Positions 50,386 to 62,985 of a stretch of DNA of 64,000 bases are shown here, piece after piece. This DNA comes from Rhodococcus sp. 1168 (GTDB taxonomy: Bacteria; Actinomycetota; Actinomycetes; Mycobacteriales; Mycobacteriaceae), in assembly GCF_002091955.1 (NCBI RefSeq), contig NZ_MKKY01000031.1:1-64000 (forward strand). The letters are read 5' to 3'. Every line of letters starts with the position of its first letter. Position 1 is the first letter of the stretch. Both the position numbers and the translations under genes were made by a program. Under the pieces are notes generated by a model. That model was not told the origin of the DNA. It made no database searches and saw only the letters and a program-made list of their open reading frames with translations.

Positions 50386-51146
50386 AAATCCACCTCGTCG
50401 GAATCGGGGGCGGGCATCCGGACCAGATCACCGTCCAGGCTGTCGGGAAGCTTCGCGAGGTCGATGTGTTCCTCGTCGCGGACAAGGGCGCATCGGTCGG
50501 TGATCTAGGTGACGCGCGCGCGGAGATTCTGCGACGTCATGTGCCGGGGGATTACCGCGTGGTCGCGGTCCCCGATCCGGAGCGTGACCGGAAGCCCAGC
50601 GACTACGGGACCGCAGTACTGGATTGGCACGACGCCCGCGCCCGCGCCTACGAGAAGGTGCTGCTCGGTCTGGACCCGTCGGCGACCGTGGGATTCCTCG
50701 TCTGGGGTGACCCTGCGCTCTACGACAGCACCATCAGAGTGATCGAGCGGGTCCGTGACTTCGGGACCCTCGATATCGACTACGACGTGACGCCCGGCAT
50801 CAGCAGTGTGTCGATGCTGGCCGCCGCCCACCGCCTGGTGCTCAACCGAATCGGTGGTCCGATCACCATCACCACCGGCCGGGCCCTCGGCAGCGACGTA
50901 GCGGCGGGAGCGGACAACGTCGTGGTCATGCTGGACGGACACCTGGCCTGCCGAGCGTTGGTCGGGGAGGACCGCTGGGGCATTCACTGGGGCGCCAATT
51001 TGGGAACAGTGGATGAAAAGTTGGTGTCCGGCAGGTTGGACGAGTGCATCGACGAGATCGACCGGGTACGCGCCGAGCTCAAGAGACAGCATGGCTGGGT
51101 GATGGATACCTACCTCTTGCGGGCAGGAGCGGAGCCTGCGCAGTGA
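50382..51146 (+). CDS. cobF: Precorrin-6A synthase (deacetylating)
   Basis: This 254-residue methyltransferase methylates precorrin-5 at C-1 and releases acetate, in the aerobic cobalamin route. Marks are HLVGIGGGHPDQITVQAVG, LVWGDPALYDSTIRV and DVTPGISSVSMLAAAHRL. ATG 50382 overlaps the cobM stop, so the pair is coupled. The last residues (AGAEPAQ) and the stop codon are encoded by the first unit of a 34-bp tandem repeat, suggesting that repeat arrival replaced the original 3' end. Confidence 0.92.
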   Translation: MKIHLVGIGGGHPDQITVQAVGKLREVDVFLVADKGASVGDLGDARAEILRRHVPGDYRVVAVPDPERDRKPSDYGTAVLDWHDARARAYEKVLLGLDPSATVGFLVWGDPALYDSTIRVIERVRDFGTLDIDYDVTPGISSVSMLAAAHRLVLNRIGGPITITTGRALGSDVAAGADNVVVMLDGHLACRALVGEDRWGIHWGANLGTVDEKLVSGRLDECIDEIDRVRAELKRQHGWVMDTYLLRAGAEPAQ

Positions 51147-51376
51147 CTCGGGGGAAGCAGGAGCGGAGCCTGCGCAGTGACTCGGGGGAAGCAGGAGCGG
51201 AGCCTGCGGAGTGACTCGGGGGAAGCAGGAGCGGAGCCTGCGGAGTGACTCGGGGGAAGCAGGAGCGGAGCCTGCGGAGTGACTCGGGGGAAGCAGGAGC
51301 GGAGCCTGCGGAGTGACTCGGGGGAAGCAGGAGCGGAGCCTGCGGAGTGACTTTGGTAGTCAGGAGCGGAGGGTGT
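51124..51376. repeat. 34-bp tandem repeat array (7 units plus partial)
   Basis: Units start at 51124, 51158, 51192, 51226, 51260, 51294 and 51328, with a partial copy at 51361. Each begins CAGGAGCGGAGCCTGCGCAG or ...GCGGAG, then TGACTCGGGGGAAG. The first unit encodes the end of cobF and the last ends about 25 bases before glf. The core is shared with the 32-bp array at 26538. Each unit can fold GCAGG/CCTGC. Confidence 0.95.
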
Positions 51377-51397
51377 GCGGGTTGTCGGATACCCTGA

Positions 51398-54514
<3,117 letters not shown>

Positions 54515-54537
<23 letters not shown>

Positions 54538-55051
54538 GAACCAAAGCGAGGCTGCTGCGGAGGTTCGCATCCTGTCGATGATCCAGTCGACGGTCGGCGC
54601 GCAACCCGGGGCCGTCGCGGTGGCTCGTGGTATGTCGCACTTCGGTGAGCATGCTCTGGGTTGGGTTGCCATCGCGGGCATCGGCGCTGTGCTCGATGCT
54701 CCGCGCAGGCGGCAGTGGGCGGGCGTCGCGGTCGGTGCAGTGGGTTCGCATGCCGCGTCGATCGTCATCAAGAGAGTCGTGCGGCGTCCGCGCCCCAACG
54801 ATCCGTCGGTGCACATCAATGTCTCCACACCCAGCAAGTTGAGCTTTCCGTCCTCGCACGCAACCTCGACTACGGCAGCCGCCGTGTTGCTCGGTAGGTT
54901 GACCGGACTACCGTTGACAGCGGTCCTGGTGCCTCCGATGCTGCTCTCGCGGCTTGTTCTCGGTGTCCATTATCCGACAGATGTACTTGCAGGATCAGCG
55001 CTCGGCGCGATATCGGCAGCCGCCATCCTGAAGTTCGAAGGAGACAAATGA
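54515..55051 (+). CDS. PAP2-family phosphatase (Rv3807c-like), decaprenyl-phosphoribose pathway
   Basis: This 178-residue membrane phosphatase has the three acid-phosphatase motifs: KRVVRRPRPND, FPSSHATSTT (PSxH form) and SRLVLGVHYPTD. It is thought to dephosphorylate decaprenyl-phospho-5-phosphoribose after UbiA, giving decaprenyl-phosphoribose for arabinan donors; the role rests on its position between glfT2 and ubiA. The start is GTG 54515, inside the end of glfT2. Its stop overlaps ubiA by four bases. Confidence 0.9.
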
Positions 55052-55953
55052 GCGAGGAAGCCTCCGTCGTCGGAGCACCACCGAAGAATCTTGCCGAAGG
55101 CGTGATCAAGGCGCTTCGACCCAGGCAGTGGGTCAAGAACGTCCTGGTACTCGCTGCGCCGCTGGCTGCGGGGTCCGTCACCGAAGGTGATGTGCTTCTT
55201 CCCGTCGCACTGGCCTTCGTCGTGTTCTGTTTCGCGGCGTCGGGCATCTACCTGGTCAACGACGCCCTCGACGTCGAGGCCGACCGCGCGCACCCGACGA
55301 AACGGTTCCGTCCGATCGCCGCAGGGGTGCTCCCGGTCAACCTCGCGTACGCGATGGCCGTGGTGTCCCTGAGCCTTGCCGTCGGACTGTCTTTCTTCGC
55401 GAACTGGAAGCTCGCCCTGGTGATCGGGGTGTACATCGTCGTTCAGTTGGCTTACTGCTTCGGGCTCAAGCACCAGGCCGTGCTGGACATCTGCATCGTG
55501 TCCTCGGGCTTTCTGCTCCGCGCCATCGCGGGTGGTGTGGCTGCGTCCATTCAGCTCTCGCAGTGGTTCCTGCTTATCATGGCTTTCGGGTCGCTGTTCA
55601 TGGCTGCCGGCAAGCGATACGCCGAACTGCAGTTCGCCGAGCGTACGGGCGCGAAGATTCGTAAGTCGCTGGAGAACTACACGACTACCTATTTACGATT
55701 CGTGTGGACGCTCTCGGCTACCGCCGTCGTCCTCTGCTACGGCCTGTGGGCTTTCGAACAGGACGCCGCAACCACTACCAACTGGTTCGCCATCTCCATG
55801 GTTCCGTTCACTATCGCGATCCTGCGTTACGCAGTGGATGTCGATGGAGGCGAGGCAGGCGAACCCGAGGAGATCGCGTTGGGCGATCGGGTGTTGCAGG
55901 TACTCGCGCTCGCGTGGATCGGAGTAGTGGTTGTCGCCGTCTACCTCGCGTGA
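55048..55953 (+). CDS. ubiA: Decaprenyl-phosphate phosphoribosyltransferase (UbiA family)
   Basis: This 301-residue membrane enzyme, recalled as Rv3806c, transfers phosphoribose from PRPP to decaprenyl phosphate, the committed step to the arabinose donor DPA. It has about nine helices. The first acidic motif is NDALDVEADRAHPTKRFRP (NDxxDxxxD) and the second region is AAGKRYAELQF, as in the family. ATG 55048 follows GGAG at good spacing and overlaps the PAP2 stop. It is a known ethambutol-associated locus in mycobacteria. Confidence 0.95.
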   Translation: MSEEASVVGAPPKNLAEGVIKALRPRQWVKNVLVLAAPLAAGSVTEGDVLLPVALAFVVFCFAASGIYLVNDALDVEADRAHPTKRFRPIAAGVLPVNLAYAMAVVSLSLAVGLSFFANWKLALVIGVYIVVQLAYCFGLKHQAVLDICIVSSGFLLRAIAGGVAASIQLSQWFLLIMAFGSLFMAAGKRYAELQFAERTGAKIRKSLENYTTTYLRFVWTLSATAVVLCYGLWAFEQDAATTTNWFAISMVPFTIAILRYAVDVDGGEAGEPEEIALGDRVLQVLALAWIGVVVVAVYLA

Positions 55954-57787
55954 GGTGCTGCCCGCCCCTACACGCACGTCGAGGACGATCTTCGGCATCG
56001 GTGTTGCTGTGTCCGCACTGTTGTTCCTTGTCGGTGCCTGGGAACGGCGGTGGATCGCCGACGACGGTCTGATCGTTCTCCGTACGGTCCGCAATCTTCT
56101 GGCCGGCAACGGCCCGGTCTTCAATGCCGGCGAGCGTGTGGAGACCAATACCAGCACCATCTGGACCTACCTGGTCTATGCGGTCAGCTGGCTCAGCGAG
56201 ATACGTCTCGAGTACGTGGTTCTGACCATTGCGTTGGTCTTGTCGACCGCTGCGATCGTGCTGGCGATGTTCGGTACCTACGCGCTTCGGACGCGGTCGG
56301 CAGGCGTGGTGGCGTACCTTCCCGCCGGGGTACTCGTCTACACCGCGGTTCCTCCTGCTCGAGACTTCGCCACTTCGGGTCTCGAGACATGTCTGGTCAT
56401 TTTCTGGATTGCAGCGCTGTGGTTGCTGATGGTCCGCTGGAGCACCAGAACCATCAGCAGTCCCGCGTGGCTGTTCCTTGCCTTCTGGGCCGGCCTCGGT
56501 CCGCTGGTGCGCCCGGAACTCGTCATTCTGTCGGGGCTCGCGCTCGTCATGCTGTTTCTCGCGCGTCAATCCTGGGCGAGTCGTCTCGCAGTCTTCGTCG
56601 TCGCAGGCATCGTGCCGGTCGGATATCAGATTTGGCGGATGGGCTACTACGGTTTGCCCTACCCGAACACCGCGGTGTCCAAGGATGCCGGCGGCGCAAA
56701 GTGGGCACAAGGTTTCGACTATCTGTGGAATTTGCTCGGACCGTACATGCTCTGGATACCGCTGCTGCTGATGCTCGTCGCCGGTGTGGCGACAGCTGTC
56801 ATGTCAGGTCGTGCAGGCCTACGAATTCCGAGATCGCGCCGAGATGCGCAAAGCCTTTTACGCAGCCGGACCGCCGTCGTCGCATTCGTCCTGATCGGTG
56901 GACTTCTATCGGCTGTTTATGCGGTACGAGTGGGCGGCGATTTCATGCACGGTCGCACACTCCTGCCTGCATTGTTCACTCTGCTTCTCCCCATTTCGGT
57001 GTTGCCCGTGACAATTCCGAACAAAAGTTCAGATACACGACAGGTCTTGACAGCGGCAGGCGGCGGCGTTCTTTGGCTGGCGACGATCGTGTGGGCATTC
57101 TTTGCCGCCAACACGACGGGGATGCCGGAGGGCTCCATCGTCGGGCGCAGTGGGATCGTGGACGAGCGCGCGTTCTACTCCCTCAACACCGGGCATGCGC
57201 ACCCGATTCTCGCGGCGGACTACCTCGACTACCCGCGGATGCGACCGATGGTGGAAACCATCGCAAACACCCCGGACGGCGGACTCTTGTTGCCCTCGGC
57301 TCAGTTCACGTACTGGGACGTCGTACCTCCGCCGCTGCCGATACCTCCAGGTGGCGCTGGTCACACGGTCTACTTCTTGAACCTGGGCATGACGAGCATG
57401 AACGTCGGCCTCGAGGTGCGAGTAATCGATCAAATGGGCCTTGCCTACCCGCTGGCTTCGCATACCGAGCGGTTGGAGAACGGCCGCATCGGGCACGACA
57501 AGAACTTGTACCCGGACTGGGTCGTCGCCGATCTGGGTCTCGTCGACAAGCATCCGTTCCTGCCCTGGTACATGGACGAGGACTGGGTCGCCCAGGCGCG
57601 TGTAGCTCTCTCGTGCGAGGACACCCGAGAACTCATCGATTCGTATCGCGCCCCCCTGACGAAAGAGTTGTTCGTCAGGAACATCAAACGTTCGCTGTTC
57701 TATGCCGGTTATCGATTCGATCGAGTTCCGGAGTACGAAATACAGAGATGTGGTTTAGAGCCTCCTATCCTGCCGGGGGAGAATTAG
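55931..57787 (+). CDS. aftB: Arabinofuranosyltransferase AftB (terminal beta-1,2)
   Basis: This 618-residue GT-C membrane enzyme adds the terminal beta-1,2-arabinofuranose residues from DPA, the sites where mycolates attach. About ten helices lie in the first 400 residues, with a conserved acidic pair in WIADDGLIVLRTVRN and extracellular sequence ERVETNTSTIWTYL. The C-terminal ~200 residues are extracytoplasmic. TTG 55931 has GGAG 6 bases upstream; GTG 55955 is an alternative just past the ubiA stop. The frame is complete; followed by mycoloyltransferase genes. Confidence 0.92.
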   Translation: MSPSTSREVLPAPTRTSRTIFGIGVAVSALLFLVGAWERRWIADDGLIVLRTVRNLLAGNGPVFNAGERVETNTSTIWTYLVYAVSWLSEIRLEYVVLTIALVLSTAAIVLAMFGTYALRTRSAGVVAYLPAGVLVYTAVPPARDFATSGLETCLVIFWIAALWLLMVRWSTRTISSPAWLFLAFWAGLGPLVRPELVILSGLALVMLFLARQSWASRLAVFVVAGIVPVGYQIWRMGYYGLPYPNTAVSKDAGGAKWAQGFDYLWNLLGPYMLWIPLLLMLVAGVATAVMSGRAGLRIPRSRRDAQSLLRSRTAVVAFVLIGGLLSAVYAVRVGGDFMHGRTLLPALFTLLLPISVLPVTIPNKSSDTRQVLTAAGGGVLWLATIVWAFFAANTTGMPEGSIVGRSGIVDERAFYSLNTGHAHPILAADYLDYPRMRPMVETIANTPDGGLLLPSAQFTYWDVVPPPLPIPPGGAGHTVYFLNLGMTSMNVGLEVRVIDQMGLAYPLASHTERLENGRIGHDKNLYPDWVVADLGLVDKHPFLPWYMDEDWVAQARVALSCEDTRELIDSYRAPLTKELFVRNIKRSLFYAGYRFDRVPEYEIQRCGLEPPILPGEN

Positions 57788-57983
57788 GCGGTCGTCGGTT
57801 GCTTCGATATCCATTCGAGGCCAAGATGGGATATCTCATTTAAGTAACGGGTATCGCGCTTCGGCCGATGTATGCGAAAGATGTGTGTGAATGCTGGTCC
57901 GGCAAGGACCAAATTTCATACCGCTGAAACGGGCGAATGGCCCACTGGTTACGGATCACCACACCGCTGAGAGGTAAGACTGC

Positions 57984-58976
57984 ATGCTGGGAAGAACCAA
58001 GAAGAGCGGCGCGGGACGGGTGCGTCGGGTGCTCACCGCGCTGATGCTCGCCGTGATCCTGCCCGCCGGTCTGGCCGTGGCCGGGACAGGCGCAACCGCC
58101 AACGCGGCATTCGATCCGCGAGCGTTCGACTTCGTCACCGACTCCAGCATGGGCCCGATCAAGAGTCGCATCTGGCGTGCAGCTGACGGCAACACCAATC
58201 GAGTGGTCTACCTGCTCGACGGCCTGCGCGCCACCAACGACATTTCCGGCTGGGAGCACGAAACCGATGTCGGCGCGTACTTGGCGTCGTGGAACATCAA
58301 CGTCGTCGAGCCTGTCGGCGGACAGTCGAGCTTCTACAGCGACTGGTACGCACCGTCTAACTTCAACGGACAGCAGACCACGTACAAGTGGGAGACGTTC
58401 CTGACGCAGGATCTGCGCAACAACCTCTCCAGCCGCCTCGGCTTCAATCCGAATCGCAACGGCGTCGTCGGCATCTCAATGGGCGGTAGCGCTGCGCTGA
58501 CGCTCGCCGCCTACCACCCCGACCAGTTCAGCTACGCGGGCTCGCTGTCCGGCTACCTGAACATCTCGGCGCCCGGAATGCGCGAAGCAATGCGTGTTGC
58601 GCTGCTCGACTCGGGTCGCTTCAACATCGACGCCATGTGGGGACCGCCCTGGGATCCGGCGTGGTTGCGTAACGATCCGTTCGTGTTCGCCCCGCGACTT
58701 CGCGACAACGGCACCCGCGTGTGGGTCTTTGCAGGAAGCGGTCTGCCGGGCGGGCTCGATCAGCCACGTGCTCCGATCGACTACTACAACACCGGCAACG
58801 CCATGGGACTCGAAGCTATCGCTCTGGCCAACAGCCGTGCGTTCCAGATTCGCATGGCGAGCCTCGGTGCGAACAACGTGACGTACGCATTCCCGGCAGT
58901 AGGAACACATCAGTGGGGCTACTGGCAGGAACAGGCTCACATCATGGCACCTGATCTGAGTGCACACATCGGGTAA
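57984..58976 (+). CDS. Mycoloyltransferase (antigen 85 family) 1
   Basis: This 330-residue exported alpha/beta hydrolase transfers mycolates between trehalose mycolates and arabinogalactan. It has a signal peptide of about 42 residues ending ANA, LLDGLRATNDISGW near residue 77, and the catalytic triad S165 (GISMGGS), E277 (AMGLEAIALAN) and H309 (GTHQWGYW). YDWAPSN-like substrate segment FYSDWYAPSNF is also conserved. ATG 57984. It is monocistronic by spacing (197 bases upstream, 292 downstream). Equivalent by position to recalled FbpA/FbpD. Confidence 0.93.
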   Translation: MLGRTKKSGAGRVRRVLTALMLAVILPAGLAVAGTGATANAAFDPRAFDFVTDSSMGPIKSRIWRAADGNTNRVVYLLDGLRATNDISGWEHETDVGAYLASWNINVVEPVGGQSSFYSDWYAPSNFNGQQTTYKWETFLTQDLRNNLSSRLGFNPNRNGVVGISMGGSAALTLAAYHPDQFSYAGSLSGYLNISAPGMREAMRVALLDSGRFNIDAMWGPPWDPAWLRNDPFVFAPRLRDNGTRVWVFAGSGLPGGLDQPRAPIDYYNTGNAMGLEAIALANSRAFQIRMASLGANNVTYAFPAVGTHQWGYWQEQAHIMAPDLSAHIG

Positions 58977-59076
58977 CGTACCCGGCGAAATCCCCGCTTT
59001 CCGGCCCGTTGTGAAAGTTCACGATGTTTACGGGCTGGTCAGCGGGGCTCTCACAGGCTACTCTCAGTTCTTGATA

Positions 59077-59129
59077 TCAGCCCCAAAGCAGATCTGCGGC
59101 TTCGAACCACAGTTTTGCTCTGGGGCTGA
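59077..59129. terminator. Inverted repeat between mycoloyltransferase genes 1 and 2
   Basis: TCAGCCCCA (59077-59085) pairs with TGGGGCTGA (59121-59129), extended inward by four more pairs after one mismatch; the loop is 25 nt. It lies 100 bases after gene 1 and 140 before gene 2. It could be a terminator or a leader structure; no T-run follows. Confidence 0.5.
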
Positions 59130-59268
59130 TGAGTGGAATACCCTCCAGTCCTAGTTCACCACCGAATACCCCTTTGCTTACGGCCCGACAGGGCCGAAGA
59201 TGCCCTGTTGGCACGCCGGGCGCCGCGACACCGCGGAGACCTGCAGTAGACGAGAGAGAGCACGATTC

Positions 59269-60270
59269 ATGCGATTTGCTGGCCTCAGCAGTAAAGCTAG
59301 GTGGGGTAAGCGCCTCATCGGCGTCGGCGCGGCAGCCCTGGTCCTCCCACTCACCGTCGGTGTCGTGGGTGGCGCAACGGCTCTCGCAGCACCGAGTGCA
59401 GTGGTTCACAAGGCCCCGTCCGGTGGGCGCGAGGACCTGTTCGTCCCATCCGAGATGGGACCGATCAAGGTTCAGGTCCAGTGGGCAGCGCGTGGCGGCG
59501 ACGCCGCTCTCTACCTGCTCGACGGACTCCGCGCCCGCGATGACCGCAACGCATGGTCCTTCGAGACCAACGCACAAGACCAGTTCGCCGGCGACAACGT
59601 CACGCTCGTCATGCCAGTCGGTGGGCAGGCCAGCTTCTACAGTGACTGGTACGCCGCGTCCAACCTCAACGGCCAGGAAGTCACCTACAAGTGGGAAACC
59701 TTCCTGACCGAGGATCTCCCGGCCTACCTGGAGAACTACGGCGTTTCGCGTAACAACAACGCTGTCGTCGGAATCTCGATGGGTGGCTCGGCCGCACTGA
59801 CGCTCGCTGCCTACCACCGCGACCAGTTCAAGTTCGCCGGTTCGTTCTCCGGATACCTGAACATCTCGGCTCCCGGTATGCGCGAAGCCATCCGCGTGGC
59901 AATGCTCTCGCAGTCGTGGTTCAACGTCGACTCCATGTGGGGACCGCCCTGGAGCCCGGCGTGGCTTCGCAACGACCCGTTCGTCTTCGCTCCGAAGCTG
60001 AAGGGCCTGTCGCTGTACGTCTCGGCTGCCAGTGGTCTACCCGGCGAGTTCGACAAGCCGCGTGCTCCGATCGACTTCTACAACACGGCAAACGGCATGG
60101 CTCTCGAAGCCCTGGCGCTCGCCAACAGCCGCGCATTCCAGGTCCGCCTGGCTACGCTCGGTATCCCGGCGACGTTCGACTTCCCGGCGAGCGGTATCCA
60201 CGCGTGGCCGTACTGGTCTTCCGAGCTGTTCAAGGCCCGTGGTCAGATTCTCGAGGCTCTGAACGCCTGA
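59269..60270 (+). CDS. Mycoloyltransferase (antigen 85 family) 2
   Basis: This 333-residue exported esterase/mycolyltransferase has a signal peptide ending ALA (about residue 40) and mature start APSAVVHKAP. The triad is S170 (GISMGGS), E280 (GMALEALALAN) and H311 (GIHAWPYW). It shares with gene 1 long stretches such as FYSDWYAxSN and YKWETFLT, consistent with gene duplication. ATG 59269. It has its own promoter gap upstream and a strong terminator downstream, so it can be expressed independently of its paralogues. Confidence 0.93.
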   Translation: MRFAGLSSKARWGKRLIGVGAAALVLPLTVGVVGGATALAAPSAVVHKAPSGGREDLFVPSEMGPIKVQVQWAARGGDAALYLLDGLRARDDRNAWSFETNAQDQFAGDNVTLVMPVGGQASFYSDWYAASNLNGQEVTYKWETFLTEDLPAYLENYGVSRNNNAVVGISMGGSAALTLAAYHRDQFKFAGSFSGYLNISAPGMREAIRVAMLSQSWFNVDSMWGPPWSPAWLRNDPFVFAPKLKGLSLYVSAASGLPGEFDKPRAPIDFYNTANGMALEALALANSRAFQVRLATLGIPATFDFPASGIHAWPYWSSELFKARGQILEALNA

Positions 60271-60303
60271 TCTCGAAGACCAGATCGAGTTCTAGATTCG
60301 CAC

Positions 60304-60340
60304 AAATGCCGTCCTGCACCAGTTGCAGGGCGGCATTTTT
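60304..60340 (+). terminator. Rho-independent terminator after mycoloyltransferase 2
   Basis: AAATGCCG-T-CCTGCA pairs with TGCAGG-G-CGGCATTT around a 5-nt loop and is followed by T residues, ending transcription of the upstream gene. Confidence 0.85.
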
Positions 60341-60471
60341 GCGTGTGCGGGCGCGTGCTGGCGGCGGAACCGATCAACAATTGCACCACCAGTCACAGCG
60401 AGCCTCGTGTGCTTCGGCGTAGTTCGCGTGTAGAAAGACATCGTCAGCAAGAACGAAGGAGAGTCATCATC

Positions 60472-62319
60472 ATGCGCAGTGGGCTTGCTCGGTTCGGAGT
60501 AGCAGCGGCATTGGCCGTCGCCCTGGCATCGCCGTTCGGCGCTGCCGGCATTGCGCAAGCGGTTCCGGTACCCGCGTCGCTGCCTGCGCAGACGAAGGCA
60601 CCCTCCGGAGCTACCGTCACCGATGTCGATTGGCTGTCGGACCGTCGCGTAGCGCTCTGGATCACCTCTCCTTCGATGGGCACTCCGATTCAGGTCCAGC
60701 TCCTGCTTGCGCGCGACTGGAACATCAACCCGCAGGCCATCTTCCCGTCGGTGTACATGCTCGACGGTCTTCGAGCAACGGACACCGAGAACGGTTGGAC
60801 GCTCGAGACGGACATCGAGTCCTACTTCGCCGACAAGAACGTCAACGTCGTACTGCCGGTCGGTGGACAGTCCAGCTTCTATTCCGACTGGATCGACCAG
60901 GACCAGGGGAAGAACTATCAGTGGGAGACGTTCCTGACCAAGGAACTACCACCGATCCTCGAGAACGACTGGCGTACCAACCAAACTCGTGGTGTCGTCG
61001 GCCTGTCGATGGGTGGCACGGCCGCGATGTTCCTCGCTGCACGCAACGAGGGCTTCTTCACGTTCGCAGCGTCACTGTCCGGCATTCTTACGACGACTTC
61101 TCTGGGCATGCCACAGGCGATTCAGTATGCGATGACCGACGCGGGCGGGTACGACTCCAAAGCGATGTGGGGCGCGCCCACCAATGATCTCTGGGCCCAG
61201 CACGACCCATACCTGCTGGCCGATCAGCTCGAAGGCGTCAGTCTCTACGTATCGAGCGGAAACGGCGCAGCCGGACCGTACGATCCGCCGTCGGGCATCC
61301 CGGGCGTCAGCTCCAACTACGCCGGCATGGGTCTGGAAATCCTCTCGCGCCTGACCTCACAGACATTTGCGACCAAACTGAACAAGCTCGGCATCCCCGC
61401 CCAGGTCAACTACCGGCCGTCGGGAACGCATACGTGGGAGTACTGGCAGTTCGAGCTGCATCAGCTCTGGCCGCAGCTCGCCGGCGCACTCGATGTCGAT
61501 GCGGACAAGCCCGCATGCAACGTCGCCGGAGCGATCGGTAACGCCTCGGGCGCGAATTCCTGGTTGGGCGACTGCCTGACCCCGGAGTACAACGTCGCAG
61601 GCGGTCGGGCACAGGACTTCAGGTTCGGACGCGTCTTCTTCTCACCCGACACCGGTGCTCAGGTAGTCGCAGGTGCGATCGGCGGCAATTACCAGGGCTC
61701 CGGCGGTCCTTCGGGCCCACTGGGCTTTCCGAAGACCGGCGAGTTCGGAACTCCCGACGGACGCGGACGCGCAAACGCATTCCAGAACGGAATGGTCTAC
61801 TTCACGCCACAGACCGGTGCGCATGCCGTGCGTGGCGCGATCCTCGACGAGTGGGCACGCCAGGGCTACGAGGGTGGCCCGCTGGGTTACCCGGTGCTCG
61901 ACGAGGTGGCGACGCCGTCGAAGCCTGGCGCGGTCCAGGGCTTCGAGGTCGGCGCGATGTACTTCAGTCCCGAACTCGGTACCCACTCGGTGCAGGGCAT
62001 GATTCTCGGCAAGTACGGCCAACTCGGTTGGGAGAACGGCCCACTCGGCTTCCCGAAGACCAGTGAGCTTGGTCCGATCAAGGATGGCGGCCGGTTCAAC
62101 GAGTTCGAGGGTGGCAACGTTTACTGGAGTCCGCTGACCGGGGCGTGGGCAATTCGCAACGGTGAGATCTTCGACGCATGGAAGAGCGCCGGCTACGAAG
62201 GTGGCCGATTGGGATATATCACCAGCGATCAGTTCGATATCGACGGTGGCGGCGTGCAACAGAACTTCCAGTTCGGGATCATCACTGTGAAGGATGGCAA
62301 GGTCACAATCGCGCCGTGA
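60472..62319 (+). CDS. Mycoloyltransferase with C-terminal LGFP repeats (PS1-like)
   Basis: This 615-residue exported protein has a signal peptide to about residue 30. The mycolyltransferase domain (about 40-340) has triad S179 (GLSMGGT), E289 (GMGLEILSRL) and H320 (GTHTWEYW). After a Cys-containing linker (PACN...GDCL) come about five LGFP-type repeats (GPLGFPKTGE, GPLGYPVLDE, GPLGFPKTSE and weaker ones) that bind the cell wall, as in Corynebacterium PS1/Cop1. ATG 60472 follows AAGGAGAG. The fusion keeps the enzyme at the site of mycolate attachment. Confidence 0.93.
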   Translation: MRSGLARFGVAAALAVALASPFGAAGIAQAVPVPASLPAQTKAPSGATVTDVDWLSDRRVALWITSPSMGTPIQVQLLLARDWNINPQAIFPSVYMLDGLRATDTENGWTLETDIESYFADKNVNVVLPVGGQSSFYSDWIDQDQGKNYQWETFLTKELPPILENDWRTNQTRGVVGLSMGGTAAMFLAARNEGFFTFAASLSGILTTTSLGMPQAIQYAMTDAGGYDSKAMWGAPTNDLWAQHDPYLLADQLEGVSLYVSSGNGAAGPYDPPSGIPGVSSNYAGMGLEILSRLTSQTFATKLNKLGIPAQVNYRPSGTHTWEYWQFELHQLWPQLAGALDVDADKPACNVAGAIGNASGANSWLGDCLTPEYNVAGGRAQDFRFGRVFFSPDTGAQVVAGAIGGNYQGSGGPSGPLGFPKTGEFGTPDGRGRANAFQNGMVYFTPQTGAHAVRGAILDEWARQGYEGGPLGYPVLDEVATPSKPGAVQGFEVGAMYFSPELGTHSVQGMILGKYGQLGWENGPLGFPKTSELGPIKDGGRFNEFEGGNVYWSPLTGAWAIRNGEIFDAWKSAGYEGGRLGYITSDQFDIDGGGVQQNFQFGIITVKDGKVTIAP

Positions 62320-62434
62320 TCGCTGCTCGCGAGGTTCGGGGTCCCGCTTCAGGTTTCTCTCAGTGGAACTCTGTACCCTCACGCGTTGAACGATGCCGCT
62401 CGTGAATCATGCGCTTGTGAGGACTGGATTGAAC

Positions 62435-62977
62435 ATGCGAACGTCTCTGGCCCGGACCCTGTCGATGGGTGTTCTCGCCGTAGCTGCAGGTGGAATGTTG
62501 GTTGCCTGCGGAAGCGACGACTCCACCGCCACCGGGGTACCGACCACCACCACCACGACCACGGCCGAATCCTCGACCACCTCGGCGACGACCTCGGCGA
62601 GCGAGTCGACGACGTCGGCTGCCGTGACGAGTCCCGGTGAGGCAGCGACCGCACCACCGGAGCAGCCGCAGCCTGTCCCCGAGGATTTCCCGGGTGCAAC
62701 CCAGGCACCGATGGACGATCGAGGCCAAGCGTTCCTCGAAGAGTTGAAAAAGGGTGGGGTCACCCCGGCGGGCAACGGTGAGATCGCCATCTCGACGGCC
62801 ACCTACATTTGTTCGGCTCAGTCGCAGGGTGTCGCACCGGACGAGATTTCGACGTTCGTGACCGCCAACGTCGGAGTCGAGGCAAGCGCGTCGGGCACGC
62901 AGATCACGGCCGAGCAGGCAGGCGAGACTGCGCAGCTCTACATCACCGCCGCACAGAACACGATTTGTAAGGCCTGA
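62435..62977 (+). CDS. DUF732 family lipoprotein
   Basis: This 180-residue secreted lipoprotein has lipobox LVAC (Cys24) after ATG 62435, then a long low-complexity Thr/Ser/Ala stretch (about 28-75), and a C-terminal DUF732 helical domain (FLEELKKGGVTPAGNGEIAI to LYITAAQNTICKA) with the usual pair of Cys residues (YICSAQ, TICKA) that probably form a disulfide. The family is common and of unknown function in mycolata. It lies 8 bases before the cutinase-like gene and is probably co-transcribed with it. Confidence 0.82.
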   Translation: MRTSLARTLSMGVLAVAAGGMLVACGSDDSTATGVPTTTTTTTAESSTTSATTSASESTTSAAVTSPGEAATAPPEQPQPVPEDFPGATQAPMDDRGQAFLEELKKGGVTPAGNGEIAISTATYICSAQSQGVAPDEISTFVTANVGVEASASGTQITAEQAGETAQLYITAAQNTICKA

Positions 62978-62985
62978 CGGTCTCG

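Noticed and set aside
57917..57955. Possible sixth copy of the palindromic element
   Set aside because: Shares only short blocks (CCGCT-GAA, GGGCGA) with the others and lacks matching ends; at most a decayed remnant.
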